From: Chaetorhynchus papuensis
Taxonomy: Eukaryota > Chordata > Aves > Passeriformes > Rhipiduridae
DNA: 64,000 nucleotides
Assembly: GCA_013396525.1 (NCBI GenBank)
Contig: VWYX01000364.1
Location: 349,730 to 413,729 of the forward strand
Reading direction: 5' to 3'
The notes beneath the pieces were generated by a model, which searched no databases, was not told where the DNA came from, and saw nothing but the letters and a program-made list of their open reading frames with translations. Within the stretch, counting starts at the first letter, position 1, and each line of letters begins with the position of its first letter. Shown piece by piece: positions 11,976 through 25,000 of this stretch. The position numbers and the translations under genes were made by a program.

Positions 11976-12600
11976 GCGCTGCTCGTGCGGCGCCCGGCGG
12001 AGAAGGAGCTTCTTGCTGCCATCTATTGATGGCACGGCGGAAGGGTCAGGATCCGCTGAACCCCGGCCCGCCTGCTTCACACCGCTTCTTAACCTCCCTT
12101 TGTAGAGGCACCGAGGCGGTGCTGTTCTCAGCGCTTGAGTTGGCAGAAAATGGTTTGAATTGGATGCAGGGTGAGCGAGGCTTCTGCATAACCCAGTCTC
12201 AGCCCCGCGTCACGGGGTATGAGAGTTCAGTGCCTCGGCAATGGGCAGAGAAAGGAGAAAGGCCACTGGGGCTTCGCCAGCATGAGTTTCACAGTGAATT
12301 ACAGTGAGAGTTAAAATAACTGACACAGAGATCGTAATACTTGTAAAGCAAGGATTGTTAGACAGTTCGGAAGCACGCAAATCCCTTTGCAGGGCTGTAC
12401 AAAAGGCAGAGGACCACGGTCGGAGACAGCCGGGAGGAGAGCGCGCAGGAGCGGTGACACAGCCAGCCACGGCACTGTGTGACAGGGACACCTCCTGACA
12501 GCGCACGGCCCCGGGGCTAAAGGGGCCTGTGTGGGGTTCTGATGGGCTCCGTAGCTTCACTGACCATGGATAGCGTGCAGGGTTTCTGAAAACCGCGAGG

Positions 12601-15600
12601 GAAACGTGGGACCAGAGGCGTTCAATATTGGATATTCACATCAGTAGGTGGGGAAACTGAGTCAAAAGACTCAGAGTGCCTGAGTTGTGGAAGTGTGTGT
12701 TTTGCTTTCTGTGCAAACACCTTTGCGATTATTGGTGTTCAGTTCCCTGAATTGATCTCAGTTTTGTTTCCATCTGGCTTTTGTTTCATACAATGGCTTT
12801 CATACGCAGGAAGATTCTGCCTGCAGGAGGTTTCTGTCATTTTTCCATACGTTTCAGGGAATGGCTACAAGCTGCTTCTCCTATGAGTAGAAGGAATCAA
12901 GAGCTATTTTATCCTTACTATCTTTGCTCACAAACACCCACTAAAAGTGCCACCAAACTAAATTCAAAGATGTTATACAAACATTATATGTGAGCTGCTT
13001 GCTGTTAACTTAATATTCATATGAAAATGCTAAAATTAGAAAAATAAGATGGAATAGATGAAAGGAAAAACTCTACCTTTAAAAAATTGACCTAAAACCA
13101 ACACACTGAGGTGTACTTGAGCCAAGTGTGGTTTTCTGTCTTACAGAGGTTTTTAGTATTTTTTTTTTTCTGTTGTTAATGTAATTAAAGATAATTAAAA
13201 GATCCTCATCAACTGCAGTCTAGATCTGAAAAGCTAGCATATTCATGCCATTTTAATTTTTTCACTGGTCATTCGGGTAAAGCAATATTGGATATTGCAC
13301 AGATTATCTTTGTGTTGTGTTTACTATTAAAATACAATGCATATAGGAAAAAATATCTCTCTCAGAAATAACCTAGGCTTTATTTCTAGTAAAATATAAT
13401 TAATAGAGAAGAGTATTCGTGTCTGCTTATTAGAATCATACAATTCCTCAAAGGCTGCGATCTTCCCCTCAGGACACTCATAACTGCTCCATTGAACCAA
13501 GCCAGCTGCTGAAGACAACACTTGGCCAAAACACAGTTGCTGATACTCACGATGAGTAGTCTGGTCTGTGTGTCTGCCTGGTCTCACAGAGTGTCAGAAA
13601 CGCTGGCCACCAGCACAAACACAGCCTCTGAGTCAGCGTTGCTGCTCTCATACAAAAGTGTGAGTGCTCTTTGGTGAAGGTGGGAGGGCGCAGTTAGCGT
13701 CGGCTCAGAGATGGCCAGGCTTTGTGGCCGCTTCGCCAAATGCCTCCTATTCTTGTTTGCTGGCTGTCCTCACACTTGCATACTTCTAACTCAAACTGCT
13801 GGGGACCTGTCCCACTCTCCTGTTCCAAACATGGTGTGTAGGCATGACGTGTCCTCTTTACTGGGAAACACCTAGGCTGCCTCTGACCAGGTGAAATGAG
13901 CAAGGTGCTGCTGAGGTATCTCCTTTCTTGCTGGCATTCCAAGCCTAGCAGGAATAAATGACTCTTGATGATCTGCCTCTCACTGTCCACTCCCAGTGTC
14001 ACCTTTATCATCTGCCTCCCCAGTTTCATAGCTCCTCATTCAAGTGAGTCAACCCACAAAGCATTTCACTTCGGTCCATTTAATTCAAATCAGGGAGAAC
14101 AAGTATCTACTATACACCAATTAAGAGAAATAAATTTTTTAAGACTGCTTTTTCATCAGTCTTTTCACTTAAACCCACATAAGTTCCTTCCCGAAGGCAA
14201 ACTGTTTCTGGAAAGCAGGTAGAAACAATGAAAGAAATAAAAAAAGAGCATGTGTTTTTTCAAAAAATGTGCTCTAGGGGATGTCAGTGACCACCTGAAG
14301 GGCTGGAAACCATTTTGCGGAGAACAAAAGAATGGGAAGGTTGTGCCAAGAGATCTAAGACCCATGGAGAGGCTTTGCAAAATAAATATCATAGGGAGAA
14401 TGTCAAATTGGTATTTTCATGATGCAGTTTCCCACTGAGAATCTATACATGAGCTTAAGGAACAACATCAAGATGATGATGTTTAATGCTGGAATTATAA
14501 GTTCTTGCTAATATCTGTATTCCTTTTGATGTTCATGAGATCACGGAAAGAAGTACATTCAGTTCTGAAGTCTATAATTTACAAACAAAAAGTATTGAAA
14601 AAGATTCAGAAAAGAAAAAAAGACTGAGGGAACAACTAGAAAATAAGCCTTTAATTAGTTCCTAAAGACTCTCCGTCTGTTTAAATTATCAAGGAAAAAT
14701 TTAAGTGCTGAAAAATCTATTTATAACAGTGAGAACAAACTTTGATAAGAGATGTTCAGTATCTGACTTGTGAAAGAAGAAATGTTTAAACTTGAAATAA
14801 GTGAAGCGCCTTATTAAAAAGTAATCATCCATCGCAACGGCTTGTCAGAGACGAGCAGATTCCTCATCTCTACAAAGTTTCTTTGGTGTTTGGACACTTG
14901 TTTAGTTAATTGTTGTGTTTGTGTTATGTGTTTGTTTAGTTCGGCTTTTGTTTTTGCTTTTACTATTAACATTACCTACCAGCATTTTACTGTCAGTCCT
15001 AAATGTTGAGCAAGTCTTACCAAAATATAGTACTATTTCAAGATATCAGGAGGTGGTACTGCCCCACTGCTATGTGCTCTCTGCTGAATTTGCAGAAACT
15101 TCTGATAGCTTTTGGTGGCCTTTGTTTAATTTTTGTTAGACTAGGCACCATACTGCCTGCCCATACAAGCATTGTAGATCCACAACACTGGACTCTCTGA
15201 GAGCTACAGGACTAGAAGTTTTATCCATGAACTAATTGGAGGTGCCTTAGATGAGAGAAGTAGTATTTCACATTCTGTGTGTGTGTGCTCATGTTTTTTG
15301 TTTGATCCTCATTGATAATTACATGTAGCTCACACTTACAGGCCGGTTATTTCATCTGCCATAAGACCCTGAGATATGAAGGGGGTGGTCAGTGTTGTGT
15401 AACAGGCTACTCCAGATAAGAACTACTCTGTACCAGGTGAATTTTATCTGAAGTCATTGCAGAGAGCAGAGGACAGGTCATAAAAATGTATAGTCGGTGT
15501 TGCTAATGCAGTGGAGGTGTAACTGCTTTCACCTCAGGAGTAGGAAAGCTCTTGGAACATCTTCTGAATATTAATTTTTATACCATCTTTCTTAGGGATC

Positions 15601-16390
15601 TATTTTACCTATTTATTGGGGTGAAGAAATATCTTTATTTTCCTCTCTGCAGTTGCCACAACATGGAGCAGGAGCAGGCAAATATAATTCAAATTTGTTT
15701 GGAACTGAATTTTGCAAAAGTGAGAGGAAAAAAACATTTCCTGTAAGAAAAATTTTGAAACCTAACCAGAAATTCTTCATTTTGATTATTTAGCATTTTT
15801 AATTTTTCTTTGACTTTTTCAATTACATGATCTTAAAGATTTCCAAGTGTGAATTTATCCCAAACTTACAGACGGCCTTCACTCACTGTACATAATCCCA
15901 GTTTTATTTCTGTTTTATTTTTTAAAAAAATATTTATTTGTCAAACTATCTGTTTTTTAAAACATAGATGATTCTTAAGCAGTCTTTAACTACAATTAAG
16001 AACAACCTTTCAAAAACTTATGAATTATTACACCATCATGTACAGCATTTTACCAGTTATAGTCAAAGTTTCATGCAATTGTATGAAAGCTTGAAGGGTT
16101 GCTTTTTAGAGTAAACATATCTGCAGGTAAAGTTGTAAAATAAGTGAGGACATTTGATGTTACAGCAACAAGAAAATTTTTCCTATTTTTGTAACACACA
16201 AGTTACACTGTTTTTATTTGACAAGTATATTTCTGCAGTTAATACTTGAACTATTTTGTCTCTTTTTCAGACAAAAAGATGGATATGATAAACCTCTATG
16301 CACTTTCAGCTCATAATATCTTATGATTGGCTCATAATATCTCACCATTGCTATCACTTCTGTTTTTGTGGTTGCAGTCTGCTCAGTATG
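12601..16390. other. Unique non-coding sequence
   Basis: AT-rich unique DNA. No gene, RNA or known transposon recognised. A T-run occurs near 13160. The block 13430-14030 is less AT-rich and is open for 111 codons on the minus strand, but the peptide is unrecognised and begins mid-sequence without a clear signal. Confidence 0.5.
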
Positions 16391-16437
16391 CTTCTTTTAT
16401 ACAGTACACTTCTTTTATACAGTACACTTTTATACAG
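16391..16437. repeat. 18-bp tandem repeat, about 2.6 copies
   Basis: Two identical 18-bp units (CTTCTTTTATACAGTACA at 16391-16408 and 16409-16426) are followed by a partial unit with a 3-bp deletion (16427-16437). The absence of mismatches between full units suggests recent origin by slippage. Confidence 0.93.
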
Positions 16438-19400
16438 GCAGATCCCCTCCTAAAGCATAAGCATGAGTCAATCTCTTTGACAAATTATCTCTGTAAGTTA
16501 CTGCTACCTGTACAGGAGTGATGTGTCCTGTATAGCAAGAAGACACTCCTGTTGTATTGTTTGTGTTTTGAACAAATAGTTTTTAGATTTGTAGCCATTT
16601 CTAGACTGGTTAACAGGAAACATCTACCTAATGCTGCATACTTGAGATGATTCATAGTGCCCCACTATACATTCTTGTGTCTATTTAAAAACCTTGTTTA
16701 AAAAAGCACAGGATGTGAAGCAATACAAAATTTACAAAACTTCCTTCTAGAATCACTTGCATTCCTTTAGATTGAGTACACTTGGGTTCAGAGCTAAGAG
16801 GGTGGCTTCCCTTTGGCTTCTGTTAGTAAAAAACTGATTGCATATTGATTTCCTGAACTTAAGTATTTTGTGTCACCAATAAAGCAATCAAAATATAAAC
16901 ACATGAGAAATTGCTCTTTGAGTCTTAAGGGCATGAAATTCACTGGAAAGTTTCTCACAACAGAATGTTAGCGCAAAATCAGGATCAAAATAATGGAAGT
17001 TATATGAACAAAATAATCAGTGTTGGTATCAATATTGAAGTATGTTGATTGATTGTATACTTCCAGAAAATAAAACATTTTTTATTTACTACTGACTCCT
17101 TGATTGCTATCTATCACTTACACAGAATATGAAAAATGGGATAAATATTGTCACCTATAACAAACTAAAAACAAAAATTTACCTCAGGAAAATACAATGT
17201 CCTTATTTTAGCAGGAAGGTCTGATTTATGTATCTTTTTCCTCATAGTTTTTTCTTATTTTGTGTGCATCTATGCATGTGCGTGACTCCTGCAGCAAATC
17301 AAAACATGTAAGATTAAGAGGGTGGTATGTCTTAGAGAGGCTATCTGAATTATTTTAAGATTATTATGCATGTGTTCAAGTCCACAGACAATGGGGAAGC
17401 TATTCATGTGCAGGTTGTAAAATTATGTTTATCATCATAAAAATGGACATACTTTTGGCTTTCCGGTTTCATTGCTTGTGAATACCTTAAATTGATGTAA
17501 AGGCTCTGAAATGTTTCCTGAATTACTGTTATGTCACTTTGACATAATTTAACAGGACTTTTAAATGTGACTTATGTATCGACTGACTTGTCCACTGGAT
17601 TTCATTGTTCATAAAACACACAATTTTTAAAGTGTTCTCAAAGCTGCTTTCTATTCAGCTTAGAGTTTGAATGTTTTTTGCCTTCTACAAACACCAGTGC
17701 TTAGTGTTAATGACCAATAGTTTTACATGCCAGGTGAGCATCTCTCCAAAAACAGACGCCTGCCATGGAAAGGCCGTGCTAGGAAGGAACGGAGGTCCTG
17801 GGGCTCTGTGGGAGCTATAGCCATTAGCTGCAGGCACACGTGATGCATGTGATTTTAGCCAGGCAGCAGCACCAACCAACGTGTTACTTTTTCACATGCT
17901 ATGTCTTCGCAGCACACATGCAACAAAATGAGGTACTTCATTACCTGCTTTTAACTGAGATGTTTTTCTACATGGTAATACTTCTGTTCACTGCATCTGG
18001 TGGGCTAATAAAATGCTCATTCCTCAAAAACCACTGGCCTATGGAACTGCACAATGCTTATTCTGTAGGAAGAACTGGAAAGCAACCAGCCCAGTTGCAC
18101 CAACTTTTATCAATTCACCAGGCAGTCAGGGATGACTTTGGGGTCGTTGACCACCAAAGAGACTCCCAGGACAGAAGACTGGATGTGTAAAGGAGAGGGA
18201 AAATAGGTTAATGATTTTGGGGAAATGATTATCATATGTATATTTATTCTGGAAAAATCAATGAATATGTATGTAACGTAGAGTACATGAACAGGAGTTT
18301 TTCTCTACTCAGCATGCATGATTTTTGGAGGAGGTATCCCCTTGTGCATCTGGCTGAATAAAGAATGACTACTTCTTAATGCTACATTGATGCTAAGGAG
18401 TCTTTTCATTTTTGTTGATTTTTGGTAACACTTCCTTTTGTTGCTGCAGTTAGAGAACCTAAGTAAGGTAACAGGAGAGATTGAATATGGCAATTTTAAA
18501 CAGCCAAATAATCCACTGCTGAAGTTAATGTGAAGGTTTTTTCTTCCATTGCAGCTATGTATGCTGACAGAGTTGCCTTTGTAGAGTATTATGCTTTTGT
18601 ACTCAAGAGTGAGATCTGTCCCAGAGGTTTCAAATAGAATGTGTCTGCCAGACAGGAACCATTAAGTGTGCCAGAAGTCTGAGAGCAAATTAAGACAAAT
18701 GTTCTTTATATCCTTTCTGATTATAAGGATTAACTGTATGTATCCTTTCCTTTATCTCCTACAGTCATATTGCCTTGATGAGTGTTATATGGATTAGCAG
18801 AACAGCAGAGTGTCAGAGGAACTGTGCTCTGTTGATAAGTTTTAAGCGACACACGCACTGCGGTCGTTGCTGTCAGTATCCTGCCTCTCATTTGTGTTGA
18901 GGTGAAATGAAGCAACCAAGAGAGCTTAGAATTCTGTGCCTGATGCTGGAAGAGGCCACTTCTGCTTCATGCCAGGTGATACCAACACTTTTGGGTGGTG
19001 TGTGTGGGTGGGTTTTTTGGTCTGTCTCTGGGAAAAATGGGGAAAACCCCAGTTATGATACTGCAGGAAGCTTCCTTATAGGGACTAGTCCAAAGCAATC
19101 TGAAGACAGGTGAGCACATCTGTGATGAAACACACCACTCTGAGACACTTCTAAACTCTTGGAAAGAGTGGCAGAATGGGAAGTTACACTAGGTAATAAT
19201 CCATTCCACTTAAAGGAGAGGTAATTATTAATATTGCATAAATGCAATGGAATATATTGTGTTAGTCATTGACATGGCTGATGAAATTGTGTAAAGGAAT
19301 AATCAAATATCCATGGTTACTCTGGCTAAAAATCATGCAAACATTCTTTGATACATCTGGGGAATAAGAGACTTTCACTTAGAGACATAGCTATCATTAA

Positions 19401-20115
19401 ATGTTTTTTATAAATAATAAAACAGATGCAAGTGGTTCAAGAGCCAGCCCTGTTCTGAAGCAGACTAATAGTTCCATCATATAGCAGGTGGTAGGTAGGT
19501 TGCCAATTGTAGCAAAGGGAATTGTGAGACATTTATCTATGAAAATTAAACATCTCAAATCTACATGTTTTGACAGCCTATACTTGGACCTTTAAAGGCA
19601 CATACTATTTTCACTCCAAACTATGTTTCTTCACCCAGCAATCCATGAGGATTTTTAAACAATGCAGCTGGGTGGTATTAAAAAAACCCCACCAAACAAA
19701 ACTCCACCTTCCTCCCTCCCAGACACAGCATTCACCAACACCTGTGACCTGACCATGAAGAAAGCAAAACATAAAATTGCTGAGAATATTATACCAATCT
19801 CCACCAGTGAGCCACCAAACCAGAAAGCATTTCCTGATCCACTCCTATGTCCATCAAAACCCAGGGGATGTAAGCTGAAGTTAGAAATCTCCAGTTTCAA
19901 AGCAGAAGGCACCTTCATATGAGAGTAATTCAGTATTTCAAAAGAGGGGCACTGGAGATATGACACTGCACCAATTTCTGATACCTTAAAAGGGATGCAA
20001 AATATTTCCTACAATGGTTTTATGTGTTCTATTTCTCTCTCTCTTTTTTTTTAAAGGATGTACAACTAAAATGTGTATTTCACTTAGGATGTTTTTAACA
20101 TTTTCAGGTACGTAA
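16438..20115. other. Unique non-coding sequence
   Basis: No gene recognised. A 116-codon open frame at 17840-18190 starts at GTG and has no recognisable domain. A compact hairpin lies inside it at 18136-18159: CTTTGGGGTC pairs with GACCACCAAAG around a 3-base loop, with one bulged A. The rest is ordinary AT-rich sequence. Confidence 0.5.
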
Positions 20116-20652
20116 AAGAGAGAGCTGGGCATGAGCTGGCAACTGTGCACTTGCAGCCTAGAAAATCAACCATGACCTGGGCTGCATCCACAGCAGCGTG
20201 GCGAGCAGGACAAGAAAAGTGATTCTGCCCCTCTGCTGTGCTCCAATGAGACCCCACCTGCAGTGCTGCATCCAGCACTGTCCCCAGCACAGGAAGGACA
20301 TGAACCTGTTGGAGTAAACCCAGAGAAGGCCACCAAGGTGATGAAAAGGATAGAGCACCTCTCCTATGACGAAATGTTGAGAGAATTGGGATTGCTCAGC
20401 CTGGAGAAGGGAAGGCTTCGGAGTTACCTAATTGCAGCCTTCCAGTACCTGGAAGGAGCCTACAAGAAAAATGGAGCGGGATTTTTAAAAGGGCATGTAG
20501 TGACAGGACAAGAGGGAGCAGGTTTAAACTGAAATAGAGTAGGTTTAGATTAGATATAAAAAAGAAATTTTTTTACCCAGAGAGTAGCAAGGCTCTCAAA
20601 CAAGTTTCCCAGAGAAGTTGTGGATGCCCCATCTCTGGAAGTGTCCAAGCAT
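20116..20652 (+). mobile_element. CR1 LINE fragment, plus strand, 3' end missing
   Basis: The sequence follows the 3' part of CR1 ORF2 and the start of its 3' untranslated region. Translated pieces such as LRELGLLSLEKGRLRSYLIAAFQYL are typical of the C-terminal end of CR1 ORF2. It then matches the CR1 segment ending in GAAGTTGTGGATGCCCCATC. Similarity stops at about 20652, so the last 100 or so bases, including the terminal 8-bp repeats, are absent. A short internal deletion around 20580-20600 removes part of the sequence between these blocks. LINE insertions normally keep the 3' end, so this copy was probably trimmed after insertion. It is non-functional. Confidence 0.92.
20263..20532 (+). 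pseudogene. CR1 ORF2 C-terminal remnant
   Basis: A 90-codon open frame corresponds to the extreme C-terminal part of the CR1 ORF2 protein, after the reverse transcriptase core. The recognisable core is the LRELGLLSLEKGRLR block, followed by the AAFQYLEGAYKKNG segment. No catalytic motif is included. It is a truncated relic within the CR1 copy. Confidence 0.85.
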
Positions 20653-21810
20653 CTGGGATGCTGCCTTCCCTAGATTTGGCTGGCAGGGACTTTCTCTTGA
20701 AATTGAAGGTAGTAGCAGGGCTTCTGTAAATGATTTTGGATGTTTCATTATTTCCTTGCCTTGGGCATTGTTCTCTTGTTTCTTGTCTGTAAAAAATCAG
20801 TTTATTTATATATCTAAGAAGTGTAAAACTTCTGTATAAATCAAGTGATGGGTCTCTGTCTAGGTGTGTCTGCAGGAAATTACAATGATCCATGAGAGTG
20901 GTTACCCAAGCTTTAAACCCTCATACATCACTGTGAAGCATTAGATTTACTTCCAGCCTTACATGCAAGTCATAAAGAAATGAAGAATGTGTGCATTTTG
21001 TTGTTTAGTAAGGTGAAGATCAGCAGTGATAGGAAGGCCAGACAGATGAATGGAGGTAAAGTAGTGCCTTTCTCTTTGTTTAAGCTCTGTAAACATGGCC
21101 TAAAATTGGAGCTTTCTTTCTGTCTTTTGTTTAGTCACTTACATTTTTATTAGCTGGCTGCTTTCTGCTCCCATTTCATTCTTCTTTATTACCCTCCTCA
21201 CCATTGCAAGAGATTGCTTCATAGATAACTAGACCAAAATTGCTGTTGGTAAGAAAGGACTTTGTTTCAAATACTTTCAAATACACCTGTTAGTATTCTT
21301 AGAGAGCAAAGAAATGTGACTTCCATAAACAAATTTCTTTCTTTTTGTTACATTTTGTAGAAAAAACCAGTATTGAGTCATCTTTGAACCTATGGGCTTC
21401 ATCTTTAACTTAGGTGTAGTGTGTCTGAGGGAAGACATTAGGAAATATTTATTGCCTGAGAGACAAGAAAAAACAGGAAAAATGGTGATCTAGTCAAGAG
21501 TAGAAAGCATAAATCATAGGGATTTGTTTTTTCTTTTCCTAAATCTTGGTTTTTCTTTTCCTCAGTGAAATAAGAGCAACCAGACAGTCTTATTGTTAGT
21601 CTTTGGATACTTCTGAGTGCCAGTGTTCTAGGTTATGGATACTGAAAAAGCTTCAGCAGTGAATTTCTTCAGCTCTCCAGCATTTTGTGAGAGCTCTGTC
21701 TTGCCCATGCAAGCTATCTAAAACAAAGTAACCGTTTTGTAAACACTTGCACCTGCAGATTGTTTTGCCAGATCGTTGTGGCTCTAACTAGCAAAATATT
21801 TGGAAATGGA
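20653..21810. other. Unique non-coding sequence
   Basis: No gene or repeat recognised. Two short direct copies of TTTTTCTTTTCCT (near 21531 and 21552) occur here. The second is followed by CAG and resembles a splice acceptor, but no open exon follows. Confidence 0.5.
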
Positions 21811-22006
21811 TGTCTTAGAATTGGGCCAATCCCCTCAAGGGGTGGATGGCCAAAGGACCAATTACCTTATGCCATTTAACACACTTTTGTGAACTAACAT
21901 ATAAAAGCCTTGGGAAAAACCATTAAAGGTCTTGCTGCCATTGATACCTGAGCCTGGACTTTGTGTGGTTTCTCTACCCGTCCACGGTGGGACAGTGACA
22001 CTAGGC
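21811..22006 (+). mobile_element. Solo-LTR-like fragment of an endogenous retrovirus
   Basis: The segment has the ordered signals of an avian retroviral LTR: a CCAAT box in GGGCCAATCCC (about 21821), a second CCAAT in GGACCAATTACC (about 21855), a TATA box TATAAAA (21900-21906), and a polyadenylation signal ATTAAA (21922-21927). A U5-like tail runs through CTGGACTTTGTGTGGTTTC to about 22006. No primer-binding site, gag or pol sequence follows, so it would be a solo or truncated LTR. I could not find a clean target-site duplication and the 5' edge may lie further upstream. Classification rests on signal order alone. Confidence 0.55.
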
Positions 22007-25000
22007 AGTTCTGTAAAAACTACTATGGCTTGAAATGTGTGTGGAAATACTCCATGAGTGTTTGTGCATCTCATTTGACACAGAATAGAAAGCTACCCCC
22101 GAATGACTTCATATTAATTGCTGCTATTGTTCCAGTTAAGAAAGGTGCGTACAAAAAATGGGCTTGTCATTATAACAAAATATTCTTCCTTCTCATTACT
22201 TTCATTACTCAATGAAGTATGTTAAGTTTGTGATTTTTTTTTTTTCTGTTGAAGGTGGTATTTGACATATTAAATTATGCAACTGATCTTTGGGTGGTGT
22301 GATTAAGTGTTTCGTAAAAATAAGTCTGCCAATTGTATACGAGCTACTTTACCTTTCATGCCTGTTCAGATATATCTTAATTTAGGTACAGCTAAAGATA
22401 AAAGCTTGATGACATAAACTTCAACTGATTGATGCATGTATTTATATTCCTGGATCACTGATCAAGGGCAGTTAATTACTAAATCCAAAAGCCCTGCCTA
22501 ATTTGAGTCTGAAAATCTAAAACATGTTGTTACAGCAAGTTCTACCCTCTGCTGTGCCTCAGTGTGTGGCTGGAGCTCTCAGGTGTACAGACACTGTGCA
22601 AGGGGCTGGAGACCCTTCATAAAGATGTATACTTTAACTAGGAGAGAATGAAAGAAATTTTTCAGTCATTTTGGAAGAAACCTAGGAAAGGAGGGAAGCT
22701 AGGACTTTTTTGGGAAACATACAGCGTACTTGGTTCTTCAGTGGCTTGGGCAATAAATAATATTTTGCTTCAACTATTTACATATGTGTTTATTTTAAAA
22801 TACATAATACATTTTTTTAAAAAAATATAATACATATATAGAAAGTATATGCTTATGTGTTCATTTTTAAATATTATACATAGTCATCTTTCATGACACC
22901 AGTATTACTGGTGGTAATTTAACTAGTAGTACAGCCTGTGAAGTTGATGGGAAGAGTAAAATTGTGGTATCACAGTACAAGGTCAGAATAATTGATTCAG
23001 AATTCTTGATACAATGACATTAGTGGTATGAATTTGGTTTTGGTTCTCCTAGATGGGTGGAGTCTATTCTGCAAAGTGATTATTTTCATGAGGAGACCTC
23101 ATGGTGGGTAAAATGGTTACTCCTGTGAAACTCTGCAGCATTTTGGGGAAATTTGGAGCTTTGCTGTACTAAGTTCCATCAGAACTGCCTGGTTCTTTTC
23201 ACCAGCACACTTAATTTAAAATAAAATGTCTGTTATAAATATTTTTTCATCTTTTCTCCTTTTAAACACCAGACAAGGAATCCAGATGAAAAATACACTA
23301 AACTAACATCAAGAGTCTGATTAAATTGGGAAGATGCAGAGGTAGGACTCAACAAAACAATTCTTTTTTTTGTGTGCTGAGTTATTTTGCATTGTTAATT
23401 TGCAAGGTTCCTTTCCTGATAGACTGTTAACAGCTGCCAAAGCATAACTTTAATGAGGTAAGGACTGGTTTAGCCTTGACTGTAAATGGTTCCTATGTTA
23501 TGCTCCCCTGCATTAGCTGTATCCTTGAGAAGCATCCTTTCATGTAAAAGAGGTTTAGAGAATAGAATGAGAAAGAACAGACTATAAAATGAACATGCTA
23601 ACAGGAATTTAAATTTTAACCTCCACTGTTGTGCTGGTATTATGGTTGATGGAAAGTTACATTTGAGCATGCTCACTGCAGAAGTAGTTTTTGACTAAGC
23701 AGGACTTTTGTATGAAAATAGGTGCTTTCCCCAGGAGGAGAGACTGACCTACAAAGGACAGCTAAAGAACAAAGCACACAAATTTTCCTGGAAAAGCTAT
23801 AGCAGTGTTTCTAAACTTTGACCAAAATATTTAGATTATTATATTCTCTTCATCTTTGTGTAAAATCCAACATTCTGGTTATGGCTACAGGTACAAACTG
23901 AATACATAGATTCACTGGAAGACTTAAGAATGAAATACAAGAATACATATACATCATTAGAAACTAGGTAGCAATGAATTGAAGTTGAATGCTCTCTGAC
24001 CCAGCAAATTATCTTGGATCCAAAAGCCATTTGAATATTGAAATCAGGCTATGCTTAAATTCAGTCTTTTTGCCTTATCTGTTTTCCCACCAGAGATTTT
24101 TTCCTGGGAATTTTTTTTATTGTTCTTGAAGTCAGCCCTGTCTGTCATGCATTCTTTTGTAGGAAAGGCAGCAAAAATCTCTGTGTGTCTTTACAAATAG
24201 CAGGAATTTGTTTCTTGGGAAGAATTGTAGTAATGGCTTTAAGGATATCAAAACTGGAAGCTGAAATTCTCCTAAATGTTACTCAGGAATCATGGAATGG
24301 CACTGTTGATGTTGTAAAGATAAGTGAAATTGGCTATTTTCTGTAGTGGCCCCCTTTTGCAATTTAAACTTCATAGGCAATATTTAATCCTTACTGAAGA
24401 TAAGAAAAGACTTCAATTTGTTTTCAGAAAAAAAAAAATTATCAGATGATGTTTGTCCATTGTACAAAACTTAAAACTGACAAGTCATGGACTAGAGCAT
24501 CCTTCTAGTTGATAGTAAGTGGTATTTATGTTCCTCTGAAAGGAGATTAATCTAGATGATTTCCTGGGGTCTCTTTTAGTCCTTCATGTTCACAGTTCCT
24601 AGATGCTGACAGCAAGGAAGCATTCAATCAGTTCAACATTAAGCTAAGTAAAAAATACTCACAATTTTTTTGCAATGCATAATTAATCTCTATCGTGTAT
24701 TGCCCCAAGATATCATTGCAGACAGATGGCAAACAGGAGCCCAGAAAGTCTTAAAATTTTATATATCTCTTCACAGTATTTACAGTTGCACTAGAAGTGG
24801 GAATTTTAGAAGGCATATAAACATTCATACTTCTGTTGTTTATCAGATGGGAAGATGAAATAAAATTGGTTTGTGTCAAATTTTCTTATTTTAGTAAAAA
24901 CATACATTGTTGTATGTGAGACAAATTGTCAAGGTCTGTGTGCTAAATTCTGTGCTCTTTAATTGAGTAAATGGCTTTTGCCTGGCAAAGGCCTATGGAA

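Larger units (their letters stand above)
11620..12600. promoter_or_regulatory. CpG-rich island (candidate promoter or GC-rich repeat block)
   Basis: This stretch is sharply richer in G+C and CpG than the rest of the window. In the roughly 125 bases right of the gap I count at least 15 CpG dinucleotides, while neighbouring kilobases have very few. It includes CCGCG and GGCGG motifs and a small hairpin GCCATC-TATT-GATGGC (12017-12032). CpG islands usually mark promoters or exons near them. No start codon with a long open frame, TATA box or clear splice donor could be assigned here, so direction and function are unknown. The density may also come from the minisatellite it contains. Confidence 0.5.

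Noticed and set aside
11469..12307. Open frames of 96-236 codons through the gap on both strands
   Set aside because: The 150 N cannot contain stop codons, so the frames are artefacts. The true gap length is unknown and the flanking repeat unit (55 bp) is not a multiple of three.
17840..18190. 116-codon plus-strand open frame
   Set aside because: Starts at GTG, has no known domain, and covers a hairpin.
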